From positions 186,001 through 250,000 of the forward strand of contig NZ_PKUQ01000016.1 of the NCBI RefSeq assembly GCF_002866925.1: a DNA stretch of 64,000 nucleotides, in the 5' to 3' direction. Both the position numbers and the translations under genes were made by a program. Of this stretch, positions 19,409 to 28,279 are shown piece after piece (the first letter of the stretch is position 1; every line of letters starts with the position of its first letter). The notes below the pieces were generated by a model. It did not search any database, was not told the origin of the DNA, and worked only from the letters and a program-made list of their open reading frames with translations. The DNA is from Cohaesibacter celericrescens. GTDB taxonomy: Bacteria > Pseudomonadota > Alphaproteobacteria > Rhizobiales > Cohaesibacteraceae.

Positions 19409-20641
19409 ATGATTGCCGATGTCGCTGTGCTTGCAGCATTTGCCTTTTTCTTTTCCCTGATTTCTGCGCGCATTCGAAGCACTTTGTTGACCGGGCCTAT
19501 GTTTTTTATTGGCTTCGGGTTGCTCGTCGGGCCATGGGGGCTGAGGATCATCGATATCACTGTAGACGCAAGTGGGGTTCGTATATTGGCGGATTGGACG
19601 CTTGCTCTTGTTTTGTTTACCGACGCGGCTGATGCCAACCGGTCTGCCTTGGTGCGTAAGATCGGTATCTCCGAACGTATGCTGTTGTTGGGTTTGCCTT
19701 TGGCTATGCTTTTGGGAACGCTGTTGGGCTGGGTGATGTTCGGTCAATTGGGATTGTATCAAGCAGCCATTGTTGCGACCTGTTTGGCTGCGACCGATGC
19801 GGCATTGGGCAAAGAGTGTTTACATGATGAGTCGGTGCCCACATATATGCGAACAGGCTTGAATGTAGAAAGTGGCCTCAACGACGGCATGACTGTGCCT
19901 GTCCTGTTGGTTTTGATCAGTCTGTCTCTTGCTGCTCCTGGGGTAGGTCTAGCGGTTTCAGATGTTATTCTGATTGTAATGCGGGAAATCAGCATCGGCG
20001 TATTGGTTGGTGTTGCAACGGTTGCTATTGGCGTTCTGTTAATGCAACAAGCTGCTCGATTTGGCTGGATCGATCCGGTGTGGAACCAAATTCCTGTGAT
20101 TGCGCTTGCTGTGTGTTCTTTTGCCATCGCGCAAGAACTACACGGCAGTGGCTACATCGCGGCTTTTTGTGGTGGGCTGATGTTCCGGCAATTGACCAAA
20201 CGCCTCTCGCATAAAATGACCGCCACAGCAACTGAAGCCGGCGAAACGATGGCGCTGCTGGTTTGGGTGCTTTTTGGAACCGTAATGCTGGACACCATTT
20301 TGCCGGTGTTTGAGTGGCCGATGCTGCTCTACGGCTTTCTAAGCTTGACTGTGATCCGCACCGCCGCGATCATTCTCTCTCTTGCAGGCTCAGGGGAAAC
20401 ACTTCCAGCCAAGATCTATTTGGGTTGGTTTGGTCCGAGAGGTTTGGCCAGTATCGTTTTTGTTGTGATTGTCACGGATGCGGGCGTGTCCGGTGCCGAT
20501 TATATTGCTGGTGTTGTATTTTGCACGATTTTGATGAGCGTCTTTATGCATGGCTTGTCTACTCACCCGTTTAGCAGGGTGCTGGCAAAGGCTGATATGT
20601 TGGAAAAACAGGCTCGGAATCAGAAGGCTTCAGAACTTTAA
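19409..20641 (+). CDS. Cation:proton antiporter (CPA1/NhaP-like)
   Basis: Polytopic inner-membrane exchanger of 410 residues with about 12 hydrophobic segments. Family motifs are the early TGPMFFIGFGLLVGPWG, the discontinuous-helix site AATDAALG (a Pro is usual after the Asp), GLNVESGLNDGM with the ion-binding Asn-Asp pair, and GWFGPRGLASIVF with the conserved Arg. The family exchanges Na+ or K+ for H+; the cation cannot be assigned from sequence. There is no long cytosolic tail, unlike larger NhaP proteins. It starts 133 bases after the amidase gene. Confidence 0.9.
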   Translation: MIADVAVLAAFAFFFSLISARIRSTLLTGPMFFIGFGLLVGPWGLRIIDITVDASGVRILADWTLALVLFTDAADANRSALVRKIGISERMLLLGLPLAMLLGTLLGWVMFGQLGLYQAAIVATCLAATDAALGKECLHDESVPTYMRTGLNVESGLNDGMTVPVLLVLISLSLAAPGVGLAVSDVILIVMREISIGVLVGVATVAIGVLLMQQAARFGWIDPVWNQIPVIALAVCSFAIAQELHGSGYIAAFCGGLMFRQLTKRLSHKMTATATEAGETMALLVWVLFGTVMLDTILPVFEWPMLLYGFLSLTVIRTAAIILSLAGSGETLPAKIYLGWFGPRGLASIVFVVIVTDAGVSGADYIAGVVFCTILMSVFMHGLSTHPFSRVLAKADMLEKQARNQKASEL

Positions 20642-21024
20642 CGCGATTGGCCAATATGTGGTTGGTACAGAGGTGTTTGGTTGGTGATTTGCGCCGTTTG
20701 ATACAGATTATTTGCTTATCATGGCCCTTTTACTGCCCCAATGTCGTGTGACTGTTGCAAAATGAGGGCGGGCAGAATAAATCTTGCCCTTGCGACACGG
20801 GGTGTGGATTTGCAAGGCGTGATTCGAATTTCAATCAGCCGGTAAACAGGGTGCAGTGGCCGAAAGTAGGGCGTTTCGTGCCTATGAAGCAATGCTGAGC
20901 AGGGGCATTTTTATCGATTTTGAATCGTGGGAAGTGCTTAAGGATTTTGTTTTCGCGCGTAATTCTGTCAGAAGAGCCAAGTCGCTTTTCGGATATACGC
21001 TGTAGTGAGAATATAGGAACAAGT
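20642..21024. other. Intergenic region upstream of the PBP1A gene
   Basis: A 383-base gap. An open frame from a TTG at 20920 runs into the PBP1A gene, but the encoded segment is polar and lacks a ribosome binding site. One imperfect hairpin lies at 20788-20817 (outer CCTTGC/GCAAGG, inner ACAC/GTGT) without a T-tract. I see nothing else. Confidence 0.5.
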
Positions 21025-23481
21025 ATGATAATTTGGCGCTTCTTCGGCTTCTTGTTTGCCGCGGGTTCCGTTATGTTCGTGGTCGTGGCGATGGCCGTTT
21101 ATGTCTTCCTCAATTCGATGATGCAGGGGCTGCCTGACTTCACAGCGTTGCGGAACTATGAGCCTCCGGTTATGACACGCATCCATGCGGCGGACGGGCA
21201 GTTGATGGCTGAATATGCCAGGCAAAGACGATTGTTTTTGCCTATTCAGGCAATTCCCGACAAGGTGAAACAAGCGTTTCTGTCTGCTGAGGATAAGAAT
21301 TTTTACGAGCATGCCGGTATCGACTTTTTGGGTATCGGGCGTGCGGTCTTTACCAATATCAAAAACTACGGCAGCAATCGTCGGCCGGTTGGTGCGTCGA
21401 CAATCACCCAACAGGTGGCCAAGAATTTCCTTCTGACATCAGAGCAGTCCTACGAGCGCAAGATCAAAGAAGCGCTGCTGTCGATGCGTATCGAGCAGAC
21501 TTTCTCTAAAGATGAGATACTCGAACTCTATCTCAACGAGATTTTCTTTGGCATTGGGTCTTATGGTATCGGGTCTGCTGCGCTGCATTATTTTGACAAA
21601 TCCGTGCATGAATTGACCTTGGCTGAAATCGGCTATCTGGCTGCCCTGCCAAAAGCGCCAAATAACTACCACCCAATTCGCCGAACGGAAAAAGCCATCG
21701 AACGACGCAATTGGGTCATCGATCAAATGGTCAACAATGGGTATGTCTCAGTTGAAGAGGCAAATCAGGCCAAGGCTTCGGATCTGCAAGTAACATTCAG
21801 GACACGCGGAGCGCACATCTTTGCAGCGGATTATTTCGCTGAAGAAGTGCGTCGTTGGATAGATGAGGAATTTGGCGAAGAGAAGCTGTATAACGGCGGA
21901 TTATCGGTCCGTACCACGCTGAATGTTCCGCTCCAAGTTGAAGCTCGCAAAGCACTGAATGACGGTTTGATCAAATTTGATCGGACCAAAGGTTGGCGCG
22001 GTCCTGTGGCTACTTCGGATATCTCAGGTGATTGGGGCAGTGCGCTGGCGAAGGTCAAGCCGCTGTCAGATATTCCTGAATGGAAATTGGCCGTTGTTTT
22101 GTCTGCTGCTGGCAAGGATGCCGCTATCGGTGTTCGCCCTGAAGTTGGCAGCAATGGTGCCGTTTCTGAGGAACGGGCTACAGGGGTTATTCCTCTGAGT
22201 GATTTGAAGTGGGCCAAATGGGCTAAAGGTGACCTAAAAGGCAAGGCTGTCAAAGACGTTTCTACCGTGTTGAAACCCGGTGACGTTGTTTATGTCTCTG
22301 AGAAAAAAGGTGGGGTCTATAGTTTGCAGCAGGTGCCGGAAGTGTCTGGTGCTTTGATCGCGATGGACCCTTTTACCGGGCGTGTGCTCGCCATTGCGGG
22401 TGGTTTCTCCTATGCACAAAGTCAGTTTAACCGAGCGACGCAGGCCTACCGTCAACCTGGATCTTCCTTCAAACCTTTTGTGTATGCGACTGCGCTGGAC
22501 AATGGCTATTCCCCTTCCAGTGTCGTGATGGACGCTCCGATTGAAATCCAGCAGGGTGGTGGCCAGGGTTTGTGGAAACCACAAAACTATGGCGGAAAGT
22601 TTTATGGCCCCTCGACGTTGCGTCTAGGTATCGAGAAGTCACGTAACGTTATGACAGTTCGTTTGGCCAAAGATATGGGAATGCCTCTTGTTGCTGAATA
22701 TGCGCAGCGCTTTGGCATATATGACGATCTGATGCCCGTGCTTTCAATGGCATTGGGGGCAGGGGAAACGACCGTCATGCGTATGGCGACGGCCTATTCC
22801 ATGTTGGCCAACGGCGGACGCCGGATTACCCCTACATTTGTTGACCGAGTTCAGGATCGTTATGGCAAGACCATTTATCGCCATGACGCGCGCATTTGCC
22901 AAGACTGTAATGTGCAAAGTTGGAACTATCAGGATGTGCCTGTAATTGTCGACAATCGCGAACAGGTGCTTGATCCGATGACCGCCTATCAGATCACGTC
23001 TATGATGGAAGGTGTGGTTTTGCGCGGCACGGCACCGATTGTTCGGGAAGTTGGTAAACCGATTGCTGGTAAGACTGGTACCACCAACGATGAACGCGAT
23101 GCTTGGTTTGTTGGTTATTCCCCTGATCTAGTGGTTGGGGTTTATGTTGGTTATGACCGTCCTCGCCCCATGGGTCGAGCCGCGTCAGGCGGTCATTTGG
23201 CTGCGCCGATTTTCACCGAGTTCATGAAGGTTGCCTTGAAAGATCATCCCAAGAAACCGTTCCCGGTTCCGGAAGGTCTGCAGCTTATTCCAATTGACCG
23301 TCGCACCGGTTTGAGGGCATCAGCCAGCAGTGATGGTGGTGTCATTTTGGAGGCTTTCAAGCCCGGCACCACTCCGCCAGATAGCTATTCCGTTATTGGC
23401 TTTACAGAAGATATGGGACGTCCCGTTTCAGCGCAGGAGGCCGAACAGGCCTTGACGCAGGGAACCGGTGGTCTGTATTAA
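21025..23481 (+). CDS. Penicillin-binding protein 1A (bifunctional transglycosylase/transpeptidase)
   Basis: Class A PBP that polymerises glycan strands and crosslinks peptides. The 818-residue product has a single N-terminal membrane helix (about 4-29). A GT51 glycosyltransferase domain follows, with catalytic Glu89 in AEDKNFYEH and the motif GASTITQQVAKN, then the OB-like insert found in PBP1A. The transpeptidase domain has the nucleophile in PGSSFKPF, an SRN motif (KSRN) and KTGTT. The ATG at 21025 is preceded by AGGAAC six bases upstream; an upstream TTG frame is not supported. It is followed 103 bases later by prfB. Confidence 0.97.
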   Translation: MIIWRFFGFLFAAGSVMFVVVAMAVYVFLNSMMQGLPDFTALRNYEPPVMTRIHAADGQLMAEYARQRRLFLPIQAIPDKVKQAFLSAEDKNFYEHAGIDFLGIGRAVFTNIKNYGSNRRPVGASTITQQVAKNFLLTSEQSYERKIKEALLSMRIEQTFSKDEILELYLNEIFFGIGSYGIGSAALHYFDKSVHELTLAEIGYLAALPKAPNNYHPIRRTEKAIERRNWVIDQMVNNGYVSVEEANQAKASDLQVTFRTRGAHIFAADYFAEEVRRWIDEEFGEEKLYNGGLSVRTTLNVPLQVEARKALNDGLIKFDRTKGWRGPVATSDISGDWGSALAKVKPLSDIPEWKLAVVLSAAGKDAAIGVRPEVGSNGAVSEERATGVIPLSDLKWAKWAKGDLKGKAVKDVSTVLKPGDVVYVSEKKGGVYSLQQVPEVSGALIAMDPFTGRVLAIAGGFSYAQSQFNRATQAYRQPGSSFKPFVYATALDNGYSPSSVVMDAPIEIQQGGGQGLWKPQNYGGKFYGPSTLRLGIEKSRNVMTVRLAKDMGMPLVAEYAQRFGIYDDLMPVLSMALGAGETTVMRMATAYSMLANGGRRITPTFVDRVQDRYGKTIYRHDARICQDCNVQSWNYQDVPVIVDNREQVLDPMTAYQITSMMEGVVLRGTAPIVREVGKPIAGKTGTTNDERDAWFVGYSPDLVVGVYVGYDRPRPMGRAASGGHLAAPIFTEFMKVALKDHPKKPFPVPEGLQLIPIDRRTGLRASASSDGGVILEAFKPGTTPPDSYSVIGFTEDMGRPVSAQEAEQALTQGTGGLY

Positions 23482-23584
23482 AGCGTCACAGGGTTCTTGA
23501 TACAGAACGGATGCGGCAATGCTCGCGTCCGTTTTGTTATCTTATCACCCAGACATGCACTCTGATTTGCAAAAAGTGAAGATT

Positions 23585-24719
23585 ATGCGCGCAGAAATTC
23601 AAAATGTGGTTGATGAAATCAAGCAGGGTCTTGCTCTGCTGAGGAGGCATCTTTGACTGGGATGTGTCTCAAAAACGCCTTCTCGAACTGAACAATCTGG
23701 CAGAAGATCCCGATCTTTGGAATGATCCACAGCAGGCACAGAAACTGATGCAAGAACGTCAGAAGCTGGAGACCGCAATCAATGGATATAACAAAGCCAA
23801 TCAGGATCTTGAAGATTCCATCGAGCTCATCGAAATGGGTGAAATGGAGGGCGATGCCGATATCGTGGCGGATGCTGAAGCAACTCTGATTAACCTGCTA
23901 GCTGAGATCAATCGCCAACAGATTGAAACGCTGCTATCAGGCGAAGCAGATGGCTTGGATTGTTACATCGAAGTGCATTCCGGTGCAGGTGGCACAGAAA
24001 GCCAAGACTGGGCCTCGATGTTGCTGCGCATGTATACCCGTTGGGGGGAAAAGTCCGGGTTCAAGGTTGAATTGATGGACATCACCGCGGGCGAAGAAGC
24101 TGGCATTAAAGCCGCAACCATTATGGTCAAAGGTGAAAATGCCTACGGCTGGGCCAAAACGGAAGCCGGTGTACATCGTCTGGTTCGAATTTCTCCCTTT
24201 GACAGTCAGGCACGGCGGCATACTTCCTTTTCATCCATCTGGGTTTATCCGGTTATTGATGACTCCATTGATATTGAAATCAATGAAAGTGATTGCCGCA
24301 TTGATACCTATCGCGCGTCAGGTGCGGGTGGACAGCATGTTAATACCACCGACTCTGCAGTGCGCATCACCCACCAGCCGACGGGAATCGTTGTGCAATG
24401 TCAAAACCAGCGTTCACAGCATAAAAACCGGGCACAGGCTTGGGATATGCTCAAGGCGCGGTTGTATGAGCGTGAGCTGCAAATCCGTGAGGATAAAGCC
24501 AGTGCTGAAGCGGCCTCCAAAACCGATATTGGGTGGGGGCATCAGATTCGCTCATACGTTCTGCAGCCTTATCAGTTGGTCAAAGATCTACGCACTGGCG
24601 TCGAGAGCACCAGCCCTCAAGATGTTCTGGACGGTGCTCTGGCCCCCTATATGGAGGCTTCTCTCGCACAACGCGCCTATGGCACCGACGAAGATGCTGC
24701 GGTCGATGACTTGGTCTGA
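23585..24719 (+). CDS. prfB: Peptide chain release factor 2, translated through a programmed +1 frameshift
   Basis: Reads UGA/UAA stop codons and triggers peptide release. The gene is in two frames: codons 1-23 from ATG 23585 to CTT 23651-23653, then an in-frame UGA at 23654-23656. Skipping one T continues at GAC 23655 to the stop at 24719, giving 377 residues. The joined sequence reads [16 protein letters not shown] across the shift, exactly the family pattern. Release-factor motifs are [14 protein letters not shown] with the catalytic GGQ and the codon-recognition SPF in RISPFDSQ. An annotation starting at the GTG at 23664 would lose the N-terminus. The organisation implies classic autoregulation: low RF2 favours the shift. 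Confidence 0.96.
23642..23657 (+). promoter_or_regulatory. Programmed +1 frameshift site of prfB
   Basis: AGGAGG (23642-23647), a perfect internal Shine-Dalgarno-like element, lies just before CTT TGA C. The arrangement, AGGAGG-CAT-CTTTGAC, is equivalent to the well-known site in other bacterial prfB genes. The ribosome slips on CTT and resumes at GAC. Confidence 0.95.
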
Positions 24720-24751
24720 TTGGATCGGGTTCGCTCGAGAGGTTCGATAAT

Positions 24752-24779
24752 AAAAAGCCCGGTTTGTTCCGGGCTTTTT
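24752..24779. terminator. Bidirectional rho-independent terminator
   Basis: Stem GCCCGG/CCGGGC with AAAAA on the left and TTTTT on the right. It lies between convergent prfB and the VHL-like gene and can stop both. Confidence 0.92.
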
Positions 24780-24826
24780 CTTGCCTGTTTGACTGCGGTT
24801 TGGTTCTTGTGAGTAAGTGCGCTGGC

Positions 24827-25588
24827 CTACTCAGGTCCAAACCCAGGGCTTCGGGCTTTGATGTTGAATGTTCTAGAGCCGCGCTTTGGCATGAACATTT
24901 CGATGCAATTGCCCGGACCATCGGTAAACATCCAAGGGTGGGTGACGAAGGTGTTGATGGTGAATGACTGGCCTGGGTTGAGGTCGGCGTAATGGGTTGG
25001 TTGACCTTTGAAGTCGATCCACATGACGCTCCTAAACTCACCCGAGCGGTTGACAAACTTTACAGTCACAGGGCGATTGGAATTTCTTGATATTTGGTTG
25101 CCGAGAGTCTGGCAGCTGTTATTGCGCACAGGTCTTGGTCTGCTTGTCGCTTTTGCTGTGCTTGAGGAAATGCGATACAGCGGTTTTTTACGTTTGCCTC
25201 TGGCGCTGAACAGAATCTGTTTGCGGTGCAGATCGAGTTGAATTTCGGTGTTTCTGCTTGCATCATAAAGATAGACAGACCAGTCATCTCTGCCGGTTTC
25301 TTTGAAATGAAATGTGCCATCGCCGTTGGTTTCGGTCCAGTTTCGGCGTGATCGTTGAGCAAAAATCCCCCCCGGATAGGAAACCGTGTTGACGTTGTGT
25401 CCGTTAACCGCGCTGCTTTGGGCAACAACAATGCGACCATCGTTTGTTCGGACTTGTTGTTTGGGTGCCTCTATGGACAATCCGGCGTTTAATGCTTTGG
25501 CTTGGATTGGTAGTGTGCTCAGGGCGGTTGCCAACCCGACAATTATGGCGCTTCCTGAGGCTCTAAATTTGGTCGTTTTCATAATCAT
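24827..25588 (-). CDS. Exported protein with a C-terminal VHL beta-like domain
   Basis: The 253-residue product has a signal peptide (hydrophobic 11-28, likely cut near residues 30-35). Residues about 75-140 form a beta-rich unit (RNWTETNGDGTFHFKE, RDDWSVYLYD, IQLDLHRKQILFSA) of a type seen in other bacterial exported proteins but unnamed to me. Residues about 172-235 resemble the human pVHL beta domain (VKFVNRSGEF, VMWIDFKGQP, HYADLNPG, THPWMFTD). Recalling the human sequence, N78 to F119 aligns without gaps at a constant offset of 102. Of the hydroxyproline-pocket positions, Trp88, Tyr98, His115 and Trp117 are kept as Trp190, Tyr200, His217 and Trp219, and Ser111 is Thr213. Two cysteines (159 and 228) could pair. 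The gene stands alone on the minus strand; its function is unknown. Confidence 0.8.
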   Translation of the reverse strand: MIMKTTKFRASGSAIIVGLATALSTLPIQAKALNAGLSIEAPKQQVRTNDGRIVVAQSSAVNGHNVNTVSYPGGIFAQRSRRNWTETNGDGTFHFKETGRDDWSVYLYDASRNTEIQLDLHRKQILFSARGKRKKPLYRISSSTAKATSRPRPVRNNSCQTLGNQISRNSNRPVTVKFVNRSGEFRSVMWIDFKGQPTHYADLNPGQSFTINTFVTHPWMFTDGPGNCIEMFMPKRGSRTFNIKARSPGFGPE

Positions 25589-25839
25589 TGCACTCAGCCT
25601 TTAAGTAAAAATACTATTCTATCAATCGTATTTACTGGGTCAAGCTGCTGATGCTTTATGAAATGATCAAATTGGTTGTTTTGGACGGACAGCATATATG
25701 GCAAGAATGAAGGGTATTCTTGCTTGGGCACGTGTCCGATGCCTGCGACGCGAGTATATGGATTGGACTACCAATGCATTTGAATGGTTTATTGTAAAAT
25801 TTCAAAAGCAAGAAGGCTACAAGAGTTTGGTTCTATTCA

Positions 25840-27264
25840 TTAGATCAGTTTGCGTAGCTCTTGTCCTGCAACAAGGAATGAATAGGGATTGACGGCCTTG
25901 CCGTGCACACGGGTCTCAAAGTGCAGGTGGGGGCCAGTGGATCGCCCTGTTGTGCCTACTTTACCCAAAATGGTGCCCTTGCTGGCCTTTTCCCCTTTTT
26001 TGGCCAGCACTTTGCTCATATGGGCGTAGCGACTAATGACGCCGTTGCCATGATCAATTTCTACCATCAACCCGTAGCCAGATTTGCGACCGGCATGAGT
26101 GACGGTTCCGTATCCTGCTGCCCGGATGGGGGTGCCATGTTTGTCTGCAACATCGATACCTGCATGCATTGACATGCGGTTGAGGAATGGATCTTTGCGT
26201 ATACCGAAACGGCTGCTTAAGCGGCCTGTTGGCAGAGGGTGTGAAATAGGCAGTCTATAGACGCTGCGCTTGAGTTGCATGAAATGATCCAGCGCTACCT
26301 CTACTTTTTCAGCATCTTCCGCAATTGTATCTTGATTGACATCCCCGCTTAGGGGGATGAAAGGACCGCCCATTGCTGCCGGTTTTGGAGAATCAATTGT
26401 GACACCCAATGCAGCAACACGTTGCTCAACACGCATAGTTTTGTTTCGCAAGTCTTTGAGTAGATTGTGCAAGATGGCTTGGCTATCGAGCATTTCTGTT
26501 TCCAGACGGCTCGCGGCATCTGCCAGTTTGACGATGGTCTGATCGCTTGATGTCACTTCGGGTGCATCCACAATTGATGCTTCAGATGGTTCCAGATCGA
26601 GAGGTTGAGCCGCAGCGACAGCGATGGAGCCCGTGTGTTCTTCTGCGCGAATAATTGGCTGTGAAGACCGGAACCCGAGATTTGCGAGGTCTTTGAACCG
26701 GTTGGAAATACTCGATTGGGATGGAGCAAAACTTGAGGCTGATGCCAAAGCCATTGGCATGGCTTGCTGTGGCGCCAACGCTTGCTCTGCGCTGTTTTTT
26801 TGACGCCAAGGTGCGGTGCGTGGAATTGGCACGGTCACATTGGAGCGAATCTCCATACCGGCTTTGCGGGCTTTTTTGAGAATCGGTTCCAACACGGAAG
26901 AATAGGCTTCATAGTCAGCCTGCTTGCGCATCAAGTCCTGAACATGGTTTTCAATTGTTTGCTTATCGATCATTTGCCGACTGGCAACACGATCCAATTG
27001 AGAGCGCAATTGGGCAATGCGGTCTTCATAAGCGGTTTGCATGAGTGCCTTGTCGGAGCGAGAAAAGCTAATGATTTCATCGCGAAAGACTAAGTATGTG
27101 GTCGCTGACAGATAGAGAATGCTGAATATTGCGCCAAGCGTGAGTACGCTCGACATGACCCATGGACGGATGGTAAAATCCTGTACCACTTCGCCGTGGG
27201 CGATAATGATCCGGTGAGGCTCCTTGCGGCGCCCAAATTCTCGATTTCTACCTTGAGACAGCAT
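25840..27264 (-). CDS. Membrane-anchored M23 metallopeptidase (LytM domain)
   Basis: Peptidoglycan DD-endopeptidase-like protein of 474 residues. One N-terminal membrane helix (about 37-58) is followed by a coiled-coil region (about 65-135), a low-complexity Ser/Ala/Pro linker, a second helical stretch and a C-terminal M23 domain. The metal ligands are visible: HAGID (first His and Asp) and HLHFE (catalytic and metal His), plus the expected SRFGIRKDPF lead-in and the family Gly-rich core. All catalytic residues are present, so it is probably active, not a degenerate activator. The ATG at 27264 has GGGA upstream. Rhizobial homologues act in cell growth and division; a CtrA-like site lies about 55 bases upstream. 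Confidence 0.93.
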   Translation of the reverse strand: MLSQGRNREFGRRKEPHRIIIAHGEVVQDFTIRPWVMSSVLTLGAIFSILYLSATTYLVFRDEIISFSRSDKALMQTAYEDRIAQLRSQLDRVASRQMIDKQTIENHVQDLMRKQADYEAYSSVLEPILKKARKAGMEIRSNVTVPIPRTAPWRQKNSAEQALAPQQAMPMALASASSFAPSQSSISNRFKDLANLGFRSSQPIIRAEEHTGSIAVAAAQPLDLEPSEASIVDAPEVTSSDQTIVKLADAASRLETEMLDSQAILHNLLKDLRNKTMRVEQRVAALGVTIDSPKPAAMGGPFIPLSGDVNQDTIAEDAEKVEVALDHFMQLKRSVYRLPISHPLPTGRLSSRFGIRKDPFLNRMSMHAGIDVADKHGTPIRAAGYGTVTHAGRKSGYGLMVEIDHGNGVISRYAHMSKVLAKKGEKASKGTILGKVGTTGRSTGPHLHFETRVHGKAVNPYSFLVAGQELRKLI

Positions 27265-27316
27265 CTATATCCCAACTCACATACGGGCTTATGGTTGGTG
27301 TCATTAGAGCGTGTGC

Positions 27317-27335
27317 ATGGTTAATATTTGGTTTA
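27317..27335 (-). promoter_or_regulatory. Candidate CtrA-binding site upstream of the M23 peptidase gene
   Basis: On the minus strand the sequence is TAAA-CCAAATA-TTAACCAT. It matches the CtrA full site TTAA-N7-TTAA with one mismatch and contains the half site TTAACCAT exactly. It lies 53-71 bases upstream of the start codon, a usual position. Another half-site-like pair (TTAACCGTTAAC on the minus strand) lies near 27420. Confidence 0.4.
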
Positions 27336-27558
27336 CATCTGGATTTGGGTGATGAGGATGTGACTCTTAAAGTCGCGCAAAAACCGTGGGTTAGCTTTGC
27401 ATCTGCGAATATTGGTTTGTTAACGGTTAATCAGAATGCAGACTCTTGATCAAGGGCATAGCGTGACAGCACTAATTTATACCGTCCCACTTTCCTCTCT
27501 AATATACACTAAAGGGCAGGTTGCTCTCTTCTGACAAACGCAAAGCTGCCTATGCCGT

Positions 27559-28044
27559 CTATTTGGTGATGGTCCGCGTGGCCTCAAGCACTTCTGTTGC
27601 ATGTCCCTTCACCTTCACTTTGGCCCAGATGCGAGCAAGCTTGCCATTTTGATCGATTAAAAATGTGCTTCGTTCGACCCCCATATAGGTTTTGCCATAC
27701 ATCTTTTTTTCAACCCAAACACCATAGGTCTCACAAACAGATTTTTCGACATCGGCTGCCAAAAGGATCGAAAGGTCATGTTTTGCGATGAAATTGTCGT
27801 GTTTTTTTACGCTGTCCGGAGAGATGCCGATGATTCTCGCACCCAATTCGGAAAACTCATGTGCCAGCGCACTAAAATCCAGCGCTTCTGTGGTGCATCC
27901 GGGTGTGTTGTCTTTGGGATAAAAATAGACAATCACTGGGGATCCAAGTTGATCGCTGAGAGTGACTTCTCCGCCACCACCAGTGGGGAGGCAAAAATCG
28001 GGTGCTGCGTTTCCTTCCTGCAAAGGGAGCTCTTGTTTGATCAT
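27559..28044 (-). CDS. bcp: Thioredoxin-dependent thiol peroxidase (Bcp/PrxQ family)
   Basis: Cytosolic peroxiredoxin that reduces hydrogen peroxide and alkyl hydroperoxides. From the chosen ATG the product is 161 residues, the usual length. The peroxidatic cysteine is Cys50 in DNTPGCTTEA, with the family start GNAAPDF and the conserved Arg in GVERSTFLID. The resolving cysteine that many members have five residues later is absent (Leu instead), so it may act as a 1-Cys enzyme or use the Cys in SVCETYG. I chose 28044 because AGGATAGGA lies just upstream; the frame extends to 28203 but that part is polar and unlike the family. Confidence 0.94.
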   Translation of the reverse strand: MIKQELPLQEGNAAPDFCLPTGGGGEVTLSDQLGSPVIVYFYPKDNTPGCTTEALDFSALAHEFSELGARIIGISPDSVKKHDNFIAKHDLSILLAADVEKSVCETYGVWVEKKMYGKTYMGVERSTFLIDQNGKLARIWAKVKVKGHATEVLEATRTITK

Positions 28045-28279
28045 TTTCCTATCCTTTTCGACTTGATCGTGTAGCGAAGGTGCTTGTGTGGACTTGGTCA
28101 AATATTGATTAGCGTTGTTGATACGTGATTTGTCATTATTCTGACCACTTCTCGTTCTAACTAATTGGGTGGTTTTGTTCGACTTTGGCGTGTGTGTGCT
28201 CACTTCCCGTTAGAATGCCTCTTGTGAGCGTGTCGAATCTGTCATAACAGAACAGTGCAGCGTTGTATTTCGGAACAGT

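Noticed and set aside
20920-21024. TTG-started N-terminal extension of PBP1A
   Set aside because: There is no ribosome binding site at 20920, the extension is polar and would bury the membrane anchor. ATG 21025 has AGGAAC upstream.
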